From Prosopocoilus inquinatus (taxonomy: Eukaryota; Arthropoda; Insecta; Coleoptera; Lucanidae): 64,000 bases of DNA. The stretch is from positions 15,897,001-15,961,000 of the forward strand of contig CM069877.1 in the NCBI GenBank assembly GCA_036172665.1, in the 5' to 3' direction. The notes under the pieces are model-generated. The model was not told where the DNA came from, searched no databases, and saw only the letters and a list, made by a program, of their open reading frames with translations. Positions within the stretch are counted from its first letter, which is position 1. Each line of letters opens with the position of its first letter. This document shows positions 24,000-34,547 of the stretch, piece by piece. The position numbers and the translations under genes were made by a program.

Positions 24000-25010
24000 G
24001 TTAATGAACATGAACTGACAGATGAATTAGTCAGAAAAATTTATTCCTTCCAAAAATTCTTGTACTTTACTATTCTTAGAATGTACTTATAAAAATCTGA
24101 ATAATCATACAGCGAGGAAATCAAAATGTTTGGCGTCGACGTAGGAGTAAAGTGCCTTAACTTTTTAAGATATGCGCAAATGTTAGGTGCTTTCTCTCGC
24201 TTAAAAGTTTGAATCGTGTTTCGAATGGTTTGGACTTGACTTGAATTTTCATTTGTAAATAACCATAATTCAATTCAAACAAGTTTTAAAAATAGAGAGA
24301 TTCAAAGAAAAGAATGTCTGTTTTTGAATCAAAACACGTGTGGATAACGATTTTGTGAGCGAAAGAAAGCACCTATTGTGACGATGTTTTAATTATGGAA
24401 TCATGACTTCACTTTAATTTTACATAGCAGACGATTTGCAAATTTCCAGCGTTTTTTTCTTAGAAAGATATTTAAAGTTTTCTACCTAAAAGGTTAATGA
24501 GATGAAGGTATCAAGGGAAAAAAAAGTTGTCCGGTTAGTAAGTTCGCTGATTACATTCTGCAACCAAAACTATTGAATTTCCGAGTTTCTAAGATATCTA
24601 GACGTTAATTAATTTCATCCTACGAAAGATTTGCGGATTATCCGGGCAACCGGCTTATCGGTGGCACCTACTTACGGTACGGGTCATGGCGTCGGCGTTA
24701 ATGGCCCCCGGAACCGATTGAAATCGACGAGGCGATTGATAACGATAACGATTTGCTTCCGCCCAATATCACAGCAATTAACACAGATAATATCATTACT
24801 TATCCGTGTTATGCAAAATAATGCAAAGCCGCTTCTCGAAAGGGTTGGTTCCCTTACAAGCTCAACCCTCTTCAAAGTAATACATACGAGCTCCTTTCTC
24901 AGTGAAGTTGGCCCAACCAGTGGCGTAAGCAGGATTAGTGAATGGGAGGGGTTTACAAATTCACGAAACTAAAATAATTCATAATTGAAGTTTGTTCTTG
25001 TCCGATGAAA
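24000..25010. other. No gene recognised
   Basis: AT-rich at first, then a slightly GC-richer stretch (24625-24900) with an ORF on each strand and no known motif. 24980-25015 starts the repeat leading into the palindrome (TTGTCCGATGAAAATAG). Confidence 0.35.
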
Positions 25011-25015
25011 ATAGT

Positions 25016-25218
25016 AAGTAGAAAGTTTTTTTAATCTCAAACCGGACAGAAAAATGAAGGGAAACACACTCAACGTTTCTCTATAGATTTATAGCTTCGT
25101 CAGGAGTGAAAAAATTTACTTTTTTCACTCCTGACGAAGCTATAAATCTATAGCGAAACGTTGAGTGTGTTTCCCTTCATTTTTCTGTCCGGTTTGAGAT
25201 TAAAAAAACTTTCTACTT
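25016..25218. repeat. 203 bp near-perfect palindrome with two hammerhead-like cores (family K)
   Basis: Arms 25016-25114 and 25120-25218 are reverse complements over about 99 bp with very few mismatches and a loop of about 5 bp. Each arm contains a copy of CACTCCTGACGA, stem, GAAACGTT, GAGTG. Related diverged copies lie at 51083-51121 and 51310-51351. Confidence 0.9.
25126..25167 (+). ncRNA. Hammerhead-ribozyme-like core, family K
   Basis: Stem I CACTC (25126-25130) pairs fully with GAGTG (25163-25167). The core is CTGACGA (25131-25137). Stem II GCTATA and TATAGC (25139-25144, 25149-25154) pairs 6 of 6. Then comes GAAA (25155-25158), the self-complementary ACGT as a two-base-pair stem III, and GTT as the cleavage triplet (cut expected after 25162). 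One extra A (25138) sits between the core and stem II, which departs from consensus. The mirror copy is on the minus strand at 25108-25067. Minimal stem III hammerheads in Penelope-like elements work as dimers; whether this one does is not known. Confidence 0.4.
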
Positions 25219-25520
25219 AAAATAATTCAATTAAATTAATTAAAAGAAACGCTTTTTGACACAAACAATTTTATTGATATTTTATATTAAATCGTAGAGG
25301 TTTTTTACCAGTTCGTCTAAAACAGACTCGACTGTGATGACAATATCTCTGTGGATATTAAGTACAGCAAGTCTACTAAGTCGATTATGTTTTGAGGCGT
25401 CTCAATGATGAAAAGGAATGTTAAATGCTGGCTGTTTTATCTGGCAAAATGACAAAAATTTAATATGGAAATGTTATTGCTTCAAATATTTTCTTATAAA
25501 GTAATATTTTTACATAATAT

Positions 25521-25822
25521 TGTGGCGCGCCACCCGGCTTAGCTCAAGGCGTCAAGAAGTCGGTTCGTTATGCGTCATTGGCTGCCACGCCACCGGGGTC
25601 TACATCGAACAGACTAGACTTTTCCGGCGACGGAACAAACTCGAATCTTCCAGCGTAGAGAATTTCAGACGGCAGCAAATGACATAAAATCGCCCGGAGT
25701 TGACTCACCAGTCAGTCGAATTCGAACAGCGATCGTCGAAGTTAGATTTTAGTGTGAAAATAAATTGTCACAAATAAATTAGTTTTTAAGCTTTATTAAA
25801 TTACGGTTAAGTAAACGTAACA
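25521..25822 (+). mobile_element. Solo LTR, 302 bp, ATAT target duplication
   Basis: Starts TGTGGCGCGCCACC and ends GTAAACGTAACA, flanked on both sides by ATAT (25517-25520, 25823-25826). A polyadenylation-like AATAAAT stretch lies about 50 bp before the end. The 50 bp on the left (TTGCTTCAAATATTTT to TACATAATAT) also occurs at 45957-46005 without the insertion, giving a pre-insertion paralogue. The size and 4 bp duplication fit a Ty3/gypsy LTR left by LTR-LTR recombination. Confidence 0.8.
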
Positions 25823-26212
25823 ATATGAATAAACTGGTAACAGTCGGTTGATTTGGGAAGGGGTTTCAAACCCCTATAACCCTGCGTATGCCACTGGGCC
25901 CAAAACTGTGAAATAGAGAAAAACTGGTTGAAGATACATAGTTTTTAGTTCATCCACATGTTATTTATTAAAAGTATTTCTAAAAATATTCTCAGATATT
26001 TTCAGTTTCAAGTTGTCATTTAGTAAAATTTTAACAAATATATGACTTAAATTTGGTAGTCACTTTTTCGAAAGCAAGTGAGCTGTTTTGGAAAACGTAA
26101 AAAAAGCAGTAATAAGTCGAAAAGACAACGTAACACAGTGGTAACCATGTGGTAACTCGTATTTTTAAATAGCTTATAAATTTAGAAGTGTTACATCAGG
26201 ATTACTATAAGG

Positions 26213-26989
26213 CACTAAGGCACGACCTACTGGATTACACAGGACAGACTTTCTTATCCGACCGGCACAATATGTTTATTTTGAACAAATTTTCTCCGTT
26301 TTGGCGCTAGTTACCCAAATTGAAGTTTTATACACTTAAACGTCACAAACATCAAATGATACATATTTATGACAATGCGACAGTGCGAATTTAATTAAAA
26401 CCACTTTGTTAAAATTAGTAAATGATTTTTATTGAAAAGAATAACGTAGTTGAGTACGAAATTACATCATAAAGCTTCGCAAGTCAGAATCGAAAAAGAA
26501 TAACGTATGGTTTGAATGTACCACACTTGGCTCATGTTTTAGCGATATTTGTCAAACAGGGCAAGTAATTTTTTAAATAATTACTGAATTACGTTACATT
26601 ATACAGTTCCGCAACAAACAAAGAAGACTAAAAAACCAGTTGGAGTAAAGAAAGTTAAGAACTTCTTTTTATTTTGTACCTACCCTGTAAAATTTCAAAC
26701 TGCTTTTTCCCTGCTTTTTTAAGAATCGGCTGTAATTAAACCATTTGTAGAATTAGTACTATCGCTAAAAAACTATACCTCAGTCAGCCTGTGCAAAGAA
26801 ATACAACTTTACTGAGCATATACGCAAAACTATCAAAAATCGCAGAAGCTGACATCAGTCAAAAATGATGTCGCGATAATACAACCCTTTCCGGCTTTTT
26901 GGGTAAGTGGCGCCAGCGGAGAAACACTTGAACTAGTAAATTGCCCAGGTCGTATAGAGACGTCGTCTCGTGAAATCTAGTAGGTCGTG
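26213..26989. mobile_element. hAT-like non-autonomous element, 777 bp, 8 bp duplication
   Basis: CTATAAGG occurs at 26205-26212 and 26990-26997. The inverted ends share CACGACCTACT then GATT. The left end carries 8 extra bases (CACTAAGG), which resemble a mutated second copy of the target duplication. No ORF. Confidence 0.7.
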
Positions 26990-27001
26990 CTATAAGGTAT
27001 C

Positions 27002-27723
27002 TATGTTAGAATTGTGATAGTCAAATTTTTTAAATTACTAACTATATTTTTTTCTGAGGGATTCTTGTAACGTGCTCTTGTTTATGCCACTGGATTTACA
27101 AAATTTTTGAGAAAAAAGCCATGAAAGCGGTGGCATTAATTTGTTATTTTACTATTAAATCGTTACTTTTGAAGTTTAAAATTTATGAATAGATAAAACA
27201 GCGACATCCTACGATCGCTTTTTGCTGACATTGCAATGTCAGATCAAAAAGCGATCTAGGATGTCGCTGTTTTATCTATTCATAAATTTTAAACTTTAAA
27301 ATGTTCAAAAGTAACGATTTAATAGCTGTTTTATCTATTCACCGCTACTACATCGCATTTGCGAATAAATTGGTCAAGTCGTTTTTGGTTTGCAGTGAAA
27401 GTTTCGAGCTACGCCTCTGCTGAAGAAGCCCCAAATAGAGCTGAAACAGCTGTACAAAGGCTGCAATCAGAAACGATTTGCAACAACTTTTTCTTTTTAA
27501 TTTAAGTTGACAGTTGTTACTGTACTATCAAATTGTTTGAGAAACAATTTGTTATTTAATTTATTTCAAACAGTATATTTTTTTAATGCCGACACTACGT
27601 TCATAGCCTTTTTCTCAAAAACTTTTGTAAATCCAGTAGTACAGACAAGAGCACGTTAAAAGAATCGCTTAGAAAAAATATAGTGTTATTAAAAAAAAAG
27701 TTGACCATCGCAATTCTAACATA
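27002..27723. mobile_element. Long-TIR element, 722 bp, enclosing a palindrome and hairpin H4
   Basis: The ends TATGTTAGAATTG and CAATTCTAACATA open about 145 bp arms (27002-27145, 27580-27723; shared ACGTGCTCTTG, CTGGATTTACAAAA, TTTTTGAGAAAAA). Inside are a further perfect-looking palindrome (about 27160-27330, arms AATAGATAAAACAGCGACATCC) and hairpin H4 (27380-27492). No clear target duplication. Confidence 0.75.
27380..27492 (+). ncRNA. Hammerhead-ribozyme-like hairpin H4
   Basis: Core CTGAAGA (27420-27426); stem II AGC with GCT (27427-27429, 27440-27442); GAAA (27443-27446); palindromic stem III ACAGCTGT (27446-27453); triplet GTA, so cleavage would follow 27454. Stem I GCCTCTG (27413-27419) pairs 6 of 7 with CAAAGGC (27455-27461). 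The outer arms (GTTTTTGGTTTGCAG and the GCAATCAGAAACGA complement) extend the hairpin. All core positions fit the CUGANGA and GAA consensus; stem II is short. Confidence 0.45.
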
Positions 27724-28432
27724 CCGGGTGTGTCACGTAACGGGATTTCTTCAATAGCGTCTCATCTGTCGAATACGTGAAAAAATCTTTTATACAAAAG
27801 TGTACTCTTCTGAAGCTCCACATAATTTAAAATTATTGTCAAATATACAGGGCGTCTCAATTTATCTGTACGATATAGAACTTCGTTATTTTAAACAGAA
27901 TACACTATATTTTATAACGAATTTAAGTTTAAAAGATTATTTTAAATTAAGTTTAATAAGGGTTCCCTATACCCCTAGACGAATAGTTTTTGAAATATTA
28001 GGCTTTATTTATGGTTTTCAAAGAATACAGATGTAATTTTTATAATTATTTATTATCTCATTAATGAAGAAAGTTAGAAAGCAGTTATTGTGGTAACAAA
28101 ATTTGTTTTTTATTAATTAGGGTTACAGTAAAACTATTTCCATATTGATAACAATTGAAGGGCAATAACTTTTGTTTCTTAAATGGACAGTATTACTTTC
28201 TTGTTGTCGTTAGATGCTCCATAAAATTGTGTTTCACTTGATTATACCAATTATTGACGGTTGAGGAGATATTCAATATTATTTCAAAATTTGTATAAAC
28301 TAAATATTTAATGTGAAGTTACAAAACATTTTAGAATTATTTTATTTCTGCAGTTTCTAAAGGTTTCGCTTTTATTTGGTAAAATCAGTATTTAGTTTTG
28401 TTAGGTTGAAATATGATTTTAAAAATTATTAA

Positions 28433-28705
28433 ACAGATAAAATAGCGACATCTTACTATCGCTTTTTGACCCTGACATTGCAGTAGGATAGACAAATTGA
28501 AGCGGGATTTGCTCCTAATAAGTCCCCCATGCAAGGCGGCCATGCTTGCTGTCAAAGCATAATGAAACTTTTTAGAAAAATTTTGTGCAAATCATTTTTG
28601 ATTGCAGTGAAAACCTCGAGCAGCCTCTGCACATCAGTTTCAGCCCCAAATGGGACTGAAACAGTTGTAAACTGCAATCAAAAATGATTTGCAACAAAAT
28701 TCATT
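28433..28705 (+). repeat. Composite H element H5 (module U plus decayed hairpin)
   Basis: Module U (28433-28565) begins AGATAAAATAGCGACATC and ends near GCATAATGAAAC; the hairpin module (28566-28705) has TTGTGCAAATC, CTCGAGCAGCCTCTG and the mirror ATGATTTGCAACAAAA. The same U plus hairpin order occurs at 41553-41806. The catalytic CTGANGA is damaged (CTGCACATCAG), so this copy should be inactive. Confidence 0.7.
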
Positions 28706-28819
28706 ACTTAACTATAAGAAGTCGTAGGAACAATGGTATAAATCGTAGTTAACCACATGATCATAAAATATGATAATGAAGCAATACAATATCTACAGTC
28801 AAATCATGTCTTCTACCAA

Positions 28820-30055
28820 TAAACATCGGTGTTCCCCAGGGCTCAGTTCTGGGTCCGATTTTATTTTTGCTTTTTGTTAACGACATTGTTTGTTTTGTTA
28901 ATTATACATTAGTAACGTATGCGGATGATACTTCGAGTATTTTTTCTGGATCTAACTTGGATTCTTTAACAGAAAAGGGAAATATATTATTAAACCAGCT
29001 AAACCAATGGTTCAATATGAACAAACTTTTTATGAATCCTACTAAAACAACATTTGTTATTTTTCGGCCTTCTTATAATTCTAACGATCTGAATGTTAAA
29101 CTGCACTTAAATGATATGGACATTAAACAGGAATCCTGTGTAAATTTCCTCGGAGTTCATGTTGAAGTCACACTGTATAAAATTAATAAAAATTAAATAC
29201 AATTTGCCTTCAACTTCGTAATCTTAAATAAGATTTAAGCCATAATTATATTTTGGCATATTATTATTCTCAGATATATTCAAGATTGTTGTACGATATC
29301 TGTTGCTGGGGTGATTCCGTATCATCTGCTGATGTATTTTTGGCTCAAAAGCGAATCATACGTTGTATCCCCAATATTAAATCTACAGATTCATGTAGAC
29401 CGCACTTTACTTCATATAATGTATTGCCGCTAGCGTCTATATTTATTCTTCAATTATTATTAGTACATGTACTATGCCCACCAAAAAAATCTGGAACAAG
29501 TCTTTACAAACATTTTTGAGTTATTATATTAGTTTGAATGCAATTTTAAATTTGTTTCTAGGGTAACGTAAAAGCACAGAAATAAACATACGGACGAATA
29601 CATCAACAGCAACAATAAATAACTCCTCATATTTACAATGGGACATGTTACATGTTCCAGATTTTTTTTGGCGGGCATAGTATATGCCAACCAAAAAACT
29701 TTTGTACGAAATTTGGATATTCATAACTATGAAACTCGTCAACGCAATAATTATCGTATTCCTTTAAATATCTGTAACATAACCTGTAAAAGTCCGTCGG
29801 CTATTGGTCTGAAATTATTTAATGTTCTGCCTTTGCATCTAAAAAATATTAAAGATACAAATAAATTTAAATCTAAAATGAAAGCCTTACTGGTCAAGAA
29901 ATACATCTACTCCATTGAAGAATTTATATCGTATATGTCATCCCAGGTTTAATTGTGAATTTTGTGTATATGTTATGTGTGTATGTTTTTCTACATGTAT
30001 TTTTGACATATGCCATTACACTAATAAATAACTAATAAATATTATATTATATACG
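28820..30055 (+). pseudogene. LINE reverse transcriptase fragment, 5'-truncated, interrupted
   Basis: Reads GVPQGSVLGPILFLLFVND and the catalytic TYADDTSS (28830-28935), LNQWFNMNKLFMNPTKT, then LLYDICCWGDS with AQKRIIRCI (29270-29370), and a C-terminal NYETRQRNNYRI to FKSKMKALLV block ending in a stop near 29952. A short 3' UTR with AATAAAT follows to about 30055. One frame break near 29200 and a TA-flanked MITE at 29472-29680; excising the MITE rejoins the frame. Same general type as the LINE at 1-1571, and the 5' part (including the fingers domain) is missing. Confidence 0.85.
29472..29680. mobile_element. Tc1/mariner-type MITE, 209 bp, in the LINE
   Basis: Ends CTATGCCCACCAAAAAAATC and its complement (TTTTTTTTGGCGGGCATAG), TA at 29470-29471 and 29681-29682. 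TIRs of about 28 bp with two or three mismatches, no ORF. Its removal restores the LINE reading LLLVHV to YANQKTFVRNL. Confidence 0.85.
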
Positions 30056-30086
30056 CGAAGTATGATCACGACTGATCAATTAAGGA

Positions 30087-30421
30087 ATCAATTCTATAAC
30101 TGGGCTGCAGTCAAAAAAGGGTGACAGTAATACTCTTTTAAAGTTCAACCGAGTTTTCGGAAAATTTATTTCCTTTCTTCAAAACAAATTTTAAAATTAA
30201 TAATTAATAATAAGAACAATTTCACATGATTACTTATTCCTTAGGCCCAGTTTTACAATGACGGTTTAACTTTGAGCCGAAGCTTAAATCCTTCACAACA
30301 ATTGTTGAAGTAATCGTTGCTAAGGGTTTAAGCCTCGGTTCAAAGTTGAACCGCATTTGTAAAACTGGGCGTGAGTATTACTATCAACCTTTTTTGACTG
30401 CAGCCCAGTTATAGAATTGAT
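30087..30421. mobile_element. Foldback element, 49 bp arms, containing another MITE
   Basis: Arms 30087-30135 and 30373-30421 (start ATCAATTCTATAACTGGG) are reverse complements with about three mismatches. The 237 bp interior contains the GTAAAACTG MITE at 30245-30370, whose right end lies 2 bp from the right arm. Confidence 0.85.
30245..30370. mobile_element. MITE with GCCCAGTTTTAC ends, copy 2
   Basis: Starts GCCCAGTTTTACAATGAC and ends ATTTGTAAAACTGGGC; inner arms GGTTTAACTTTGAGCCGAAG and its near complement. 126 bp, matches 16878-17006 in reverse orientation. No ORF. Confidence 0.85.
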
Positions 30422-31024
30422 ACATTATATTATATATCAAGTTAATTCAGCAGTTAAACAGTATCTTGGGACGAAAGTTGTTAACAATACATTTAAAAAA
30501 TATCAATCACATTTTTTTACTCGTTATTAATCATGTGTTTGATATTATTTTCTACAAACAGGACTTAATAAACCTAGCAAATTGAGTGTTCAGTCAAAAT
30601 TTTCAGTAAATGCTTGTTCCCGGATTTTTTAATTAATATTATAAAATGCAGAAATTTTGAAAAAATATTAAACATCTTCTGAACCGTCAATAATTGGTAT
30701 AGGGAAAAGATGATCAGTTGAACGATAATTTTATGGAGCATCTAACCATGACAAAAAATAATTTCATTACCTTTAAAAAACAAAAGTTATTGGCCTTCAA
30801 TTGTTGTTCAAAATGGAGATAGTTTTACTACAACCCTAATTAATGAAAAACAAAATTTGTAACTGCGGTAGATACCTTTCACTTAGCTTGTAATAGTACC
30901 ATAATATCTGCTTTCTGACTTTTTCATTAATGAGATAATAATTATAAATTTTACATCTGTATTTTCCGAAAACCATAAATAAAGCTTAATATCTCAAAAA
31001 CTATTGGACTTCTGTATAGATATA

Positions 31025-32059
31025 TACAGGGTAGGGCAAAAGTATGGAACCGGCTTAATATTCCGAAAACTGTTTGACGTATCTATTTGAAATTTGGTGT
31101 GTGATTCAGAGTCAATAGGACCTACATTACCAATTTGTTTCTGAGATCCAATGCCTACTTGATTTCTCTTAAATGACAATCTGCTGATTTTGTTCCTCCA
31201 TTTAATAGGTCGTTTAATTCTTTACACGACCACATAAAAATATTTATCTATTGCATAAGAAAATTTCTAGAAAATAATGTTTGAATGAAAAAGTTAGAAA
31301 AAATGGTTTACGCTGATGTTTAGTATTTGTGTTTATGTCTTTAAGGCAATTTTTATTAAAACTTTTTTAGTTCTATCTTAAAAACAGCCCAAAATCTTGT
31401 GGTTTTACAGTTTTTTTTGGTTAAAACTAGAATTTGTCGAATATCAAACAATAAACCGTTTTTCCTTACTTTTTTTCCAAACGTTTTTTTCTCGAAAATT
31501 TTCTTATGTAATTGATATTTATTTTTATATGGTCGTTTAGAGAATTAAACGACAAACTATTAAATAAAGGAAAAAAATCAGCAGATTGTCATTTAAGAAA
31601 AATCAAGTAGGCGTTGGATCTCAGAAACAAGAGCTGATAGACAATTGAAATAAATCGATGATATAGGTCTTATTGACTCTGAATCACACACCAAATTTTA
31701 AATAGATACGTCAAACAGTTTTCGAAATATTAAACCGGCTCCATACTTTTGTCCTTCCCCGAATTTGTTTTCATGTTTTTAAAGCTACTTTTATTGAAGT
31801 TTGCTTTAGTTCTATCTTAAGAACTATGTAGTCGTTTAGAGAATTAAAGGAGCTATTACATACAGGAAAAAAATCAGCAGATTGTCATTTAAAAAAAATC
31901 AAGTAGGCGTTGGATCTCAAAAACAAGAGCAGATAAACAATTGAAACAAATTGGTAATATAGATTTTATTGACTCTAAATCACATACCAAATTTCAAGTA
32001 GATGCGTCAAACAGTTTTCGAAATATTAAACCGGTTCCATACTTTTGCCCTTCCCTGTA
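31025..32059. mobile_element. Long-TIR element Z, 1035 bp, with a duplicated right arm
   Basis: Ends TACAGGGTAGGGCAAAAG and CTTTTGCCCTTCCCTGTA, flanked by TA on both sides. The left arm (31025-31230) is matched in reverse twice: 31530-31757 and 31835-32059 (shared GTATGGAACCGG, AAACTGTTTGACG, CAAGTAGGCGTTGGATCTCA, AGCAGATTGTCATTTAA). So there is one left arm and two tandem right arms. No ORF. Confidence 0.8.
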
Positions 32060-33217
32060 TAATACAATAAGGGTGTTCCGAAAATTTACCAAATGAAAAT
32101 GACAGTAAACTTGTAGAAACTGCAGTAACAACAAATAAAGCTAAGTGATCTTATCCAAGTAAATACGTGTTGTGTTTTATTTATTTTAATATGGAATTTC
32201 ACAAAGTAACGGCCGAGAGTGTTAATTATTTTGTATAAAACATTTTCTCGCATATTTAACAACAAATACGTTATTGAAGAAACTCCGTGGCATGACACAC
32301 TCGGTACTATCTTATGGTAATCCTGATTTATGTAACTCTTCTAATGCTATTTTATAAGCCATTTAAAAATATGTTCAATATCAATATATGATTTTATAAA
32401 AATAAAGAAGATATGGGGCCGCTAATCACCCGGTATATCGCCTTATTTGCATCATTCATTTACGCTCTTATTTATTATTATTATCTTTTCTGGATCGTTC
32501 GATGATGACAGACAGAGAGAGACAATAAAAAAATCTGAATTCACCCCCTCCCCCCTTCCTTCCTCTCGAATATTTTTCAGTTTGTTGATTTTATCCGCGC
32601 TATGTATTCCATAAACGATCACCACCGCTGCCCGCGGCAAATATTTGCGTTAGTACTTACTTACGATTCGCGTGGGGGCGTCGGGACCGTCGGGGGGTAG
32701 GGACGACGGCCACCCTTTTCCAAGAGATAAAAACTTTAAATGCGGCGAGGAAATCTCGCGCCGCGCATAACATATTTATATTACACCCCGGTTCGGGGAG
32801 AGAAAGTTTGTCGGTTCTATACAAGAGCAAACATTACCTTTAGCACTTAAGCGCGGTAACAAGTTAACGTGGGGGGGTGGTGGTTGGTCACCGGTCGGTT
32901 TGCCGGCGAGTGTCCTTAAAAGCTGCTCGGGGATTTGCATAATTAAAGGCTTTTTGTAATGGCCATACGTGGAGGACCGTAAAGCCTTATTGCGTTATGA
33001 TTAAATTAAAGAAGGCGGGCTGGGGGCGTTTTCCTCGAAATTTCAACTGCCACGGAAAACTGCACTTCTTTTAATCATGATGAAGGGAGGACAAACTTTA
33101 GAGTTACAGTTACGGGTTGTTAAAAAAAAGACAAGTGTATTATGCGCGTATGAATGAAATAGAGCATGAGGGTTTGGGCTCTGGTCTTGATATGCAATAT
33201 TTTGAAATCGTTTAAAA
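32060..33217. other. Unique-looking DNA, partly GC-rich, no gene recognised
   Basis: 32440-33030 has higher GC, G-runs (near 32690 and 32875) and no repeat match in this window, so it is probably host DNA. ORFs of 60-70 codons here have no motif. No splice-flanked exon could be supported. Confidence 0.4.
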
Positions 33218-33219
33218 TA

Positions 33220-34547
33220 CCGTGCCTTCAATTGAATTCCTCATTAAAGTAAACTGTGATTTTTTTATGAAGTTGGCGACAATTCTAGAGAAAACAGTTG
33301 TCACTAACTGTCAGTACTGATCATAACATCAAATAAAAACAGAACATTAAAGTTTAAAGTAGATGCTCGAAGTGCTCTCCTTTAGCTTGAATACATAAGC
33401 GTACTCTGCGTATCATGTTTTCAAAGCCGTTTGCTAAGTGTTCGGGGGTTATGTTAGCACACACATCTGTAATGCCGGCACAAAATTCTTCGATTGTGTG
33501 AGCGTAGTTCTAAAAACTGTGTTTCTCATGTGCGGATAAATGAAGTAATCCATAATTCTGAGATCCGGAGACCTTGCAGGAAAATTCACAATCCGATTAT
33601 CGAAAAACTGCTGCAGGAAAGTCATTGTTTGATGAGCTGTGTGGGCAGTAGCATTGTCTTGCTGAAAAAACCCTTCTATAAGTTCATCATCAAGTAGTTG
33701 ATTAATGAAAGGTTCTAAAAACTCATTTCGGTATCTTCCAGCAGTTACTGAGTCGTTAAAAAATATTGGTCCGATGATACGCCTTCTTGACGCAGTTAGC
33801 CAAACACCAATTTTTAATGGATGTAATGGAGTTTCCACAAATTCTGCTGACCATATTCTCATATTCTGTTTATTTAAATACCCTGAGATGAAACCAGGCC
33901 TCATCGGAAAAGAAACACTTGTCAAGAATGTCGTCGTTGTTTAAGTTATCAAGAAACCACTGACAATATTCTGTTCTTCTGTGAAAATCTACTGGCCTGA
34001 GTTCGTGGACTGCTTGAATCCTATATGGATAAAGCTTTAAGTCTTTTTTAAGAATAGTGTGACATGTTCCCAATGATAGCTGAACTTCTTCTGAAAGTTT
34101 CGCAATAGATTTCTTGGGAGAGTGTTCCATTCGATCCCGAACATCTTCAATGAATGCTGCAGTCCTTTTCTTAGCTGCTCCGCTCCCTGTTTTGCGATCA
34201 AGTGATCCTGTTTCACGAAATTTAAGAACACAAGCATGGATATTTTTAACTAGCTGTTCATAAGTAATAATAATAATAAAATTAGGAAACTGCTGTCGAA
34301 ACTTCTGTACACACTGATTAATTGAATAAACTAACTGTCCATTTTCTATTTTACCGGTTTGAAAATAACTTTCAACAATAAATATTTTCTGCTGTAATTC
34401 TAAAATTTGAGTTAATTAAAAATACAAAGTGTCAATTTGACATTTGTTTAATTAAATAATTGAACAGCTATCAGTGCTGCAAATCTTAGGAGAAAAAAAC
34501 AGTGAAATCATAGCCCACTTTAATGAGGAATTCAATTGAAGGCACGG
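33220..34547 (-). mobile_element. Mariner-type element, copy 2 (1328 bp)
   Basis: Same family as 14377-15698: ends CCGTGCCTTCAATTG, TA at 33218-33219 and 34548-34549. On the high-coordinate side it joins X sequence at exactly the same position as copy 1; on the low-coordinate side the flank is unrelated to X. Confidence 0.9.
33354..34407 (-). pseudogene. Mariner-type transposase, copy 2
   Basis: Better preserved than copy 1. The open stretch 34130-33870 reads SPKKSIAKLSEEVQLSLGTC to FSDEAWFHL; 33925-33449 reads RRRIIGPIFFNDSVTAGRYR, the second catalytic motif FFQQDNATAHTA, and FPARSPDL with IMDYF as the third-acidic region. The initiator ATG is changed to ATT (34407-34405) and there are frameshifts near 34240, 33890 and 33460. 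The last catalytic acid cannot be assigned with certainty because spacing from the second D is 35 residues to the D of IMD. Confidence 0.85.

Larger units (their letters stand above)
27846..31010. mobile_element. Long-TIR element Y with nested insertions
   Basis: The left end is TACAGGGCGTCTC at 27846 after TA. Inverted arms of about 350-400 bp pair 27965-28330 with 30650-31015 (shared: ATAGTTTTTGA, TTTATTTATGGTTTTC, ATCTCATTAATGAA, AACTTTTGTT, TTAGATGCTCCATAAAATT, TACCAATTATTGACGGTT). The right terminus is missing and element Z begins there, so Z probably inserted into it or replaced it. Between the arms lie repeat H5, a LINE, a MITE inside the LINE, and a nested foldback. Confidence 0.7.
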
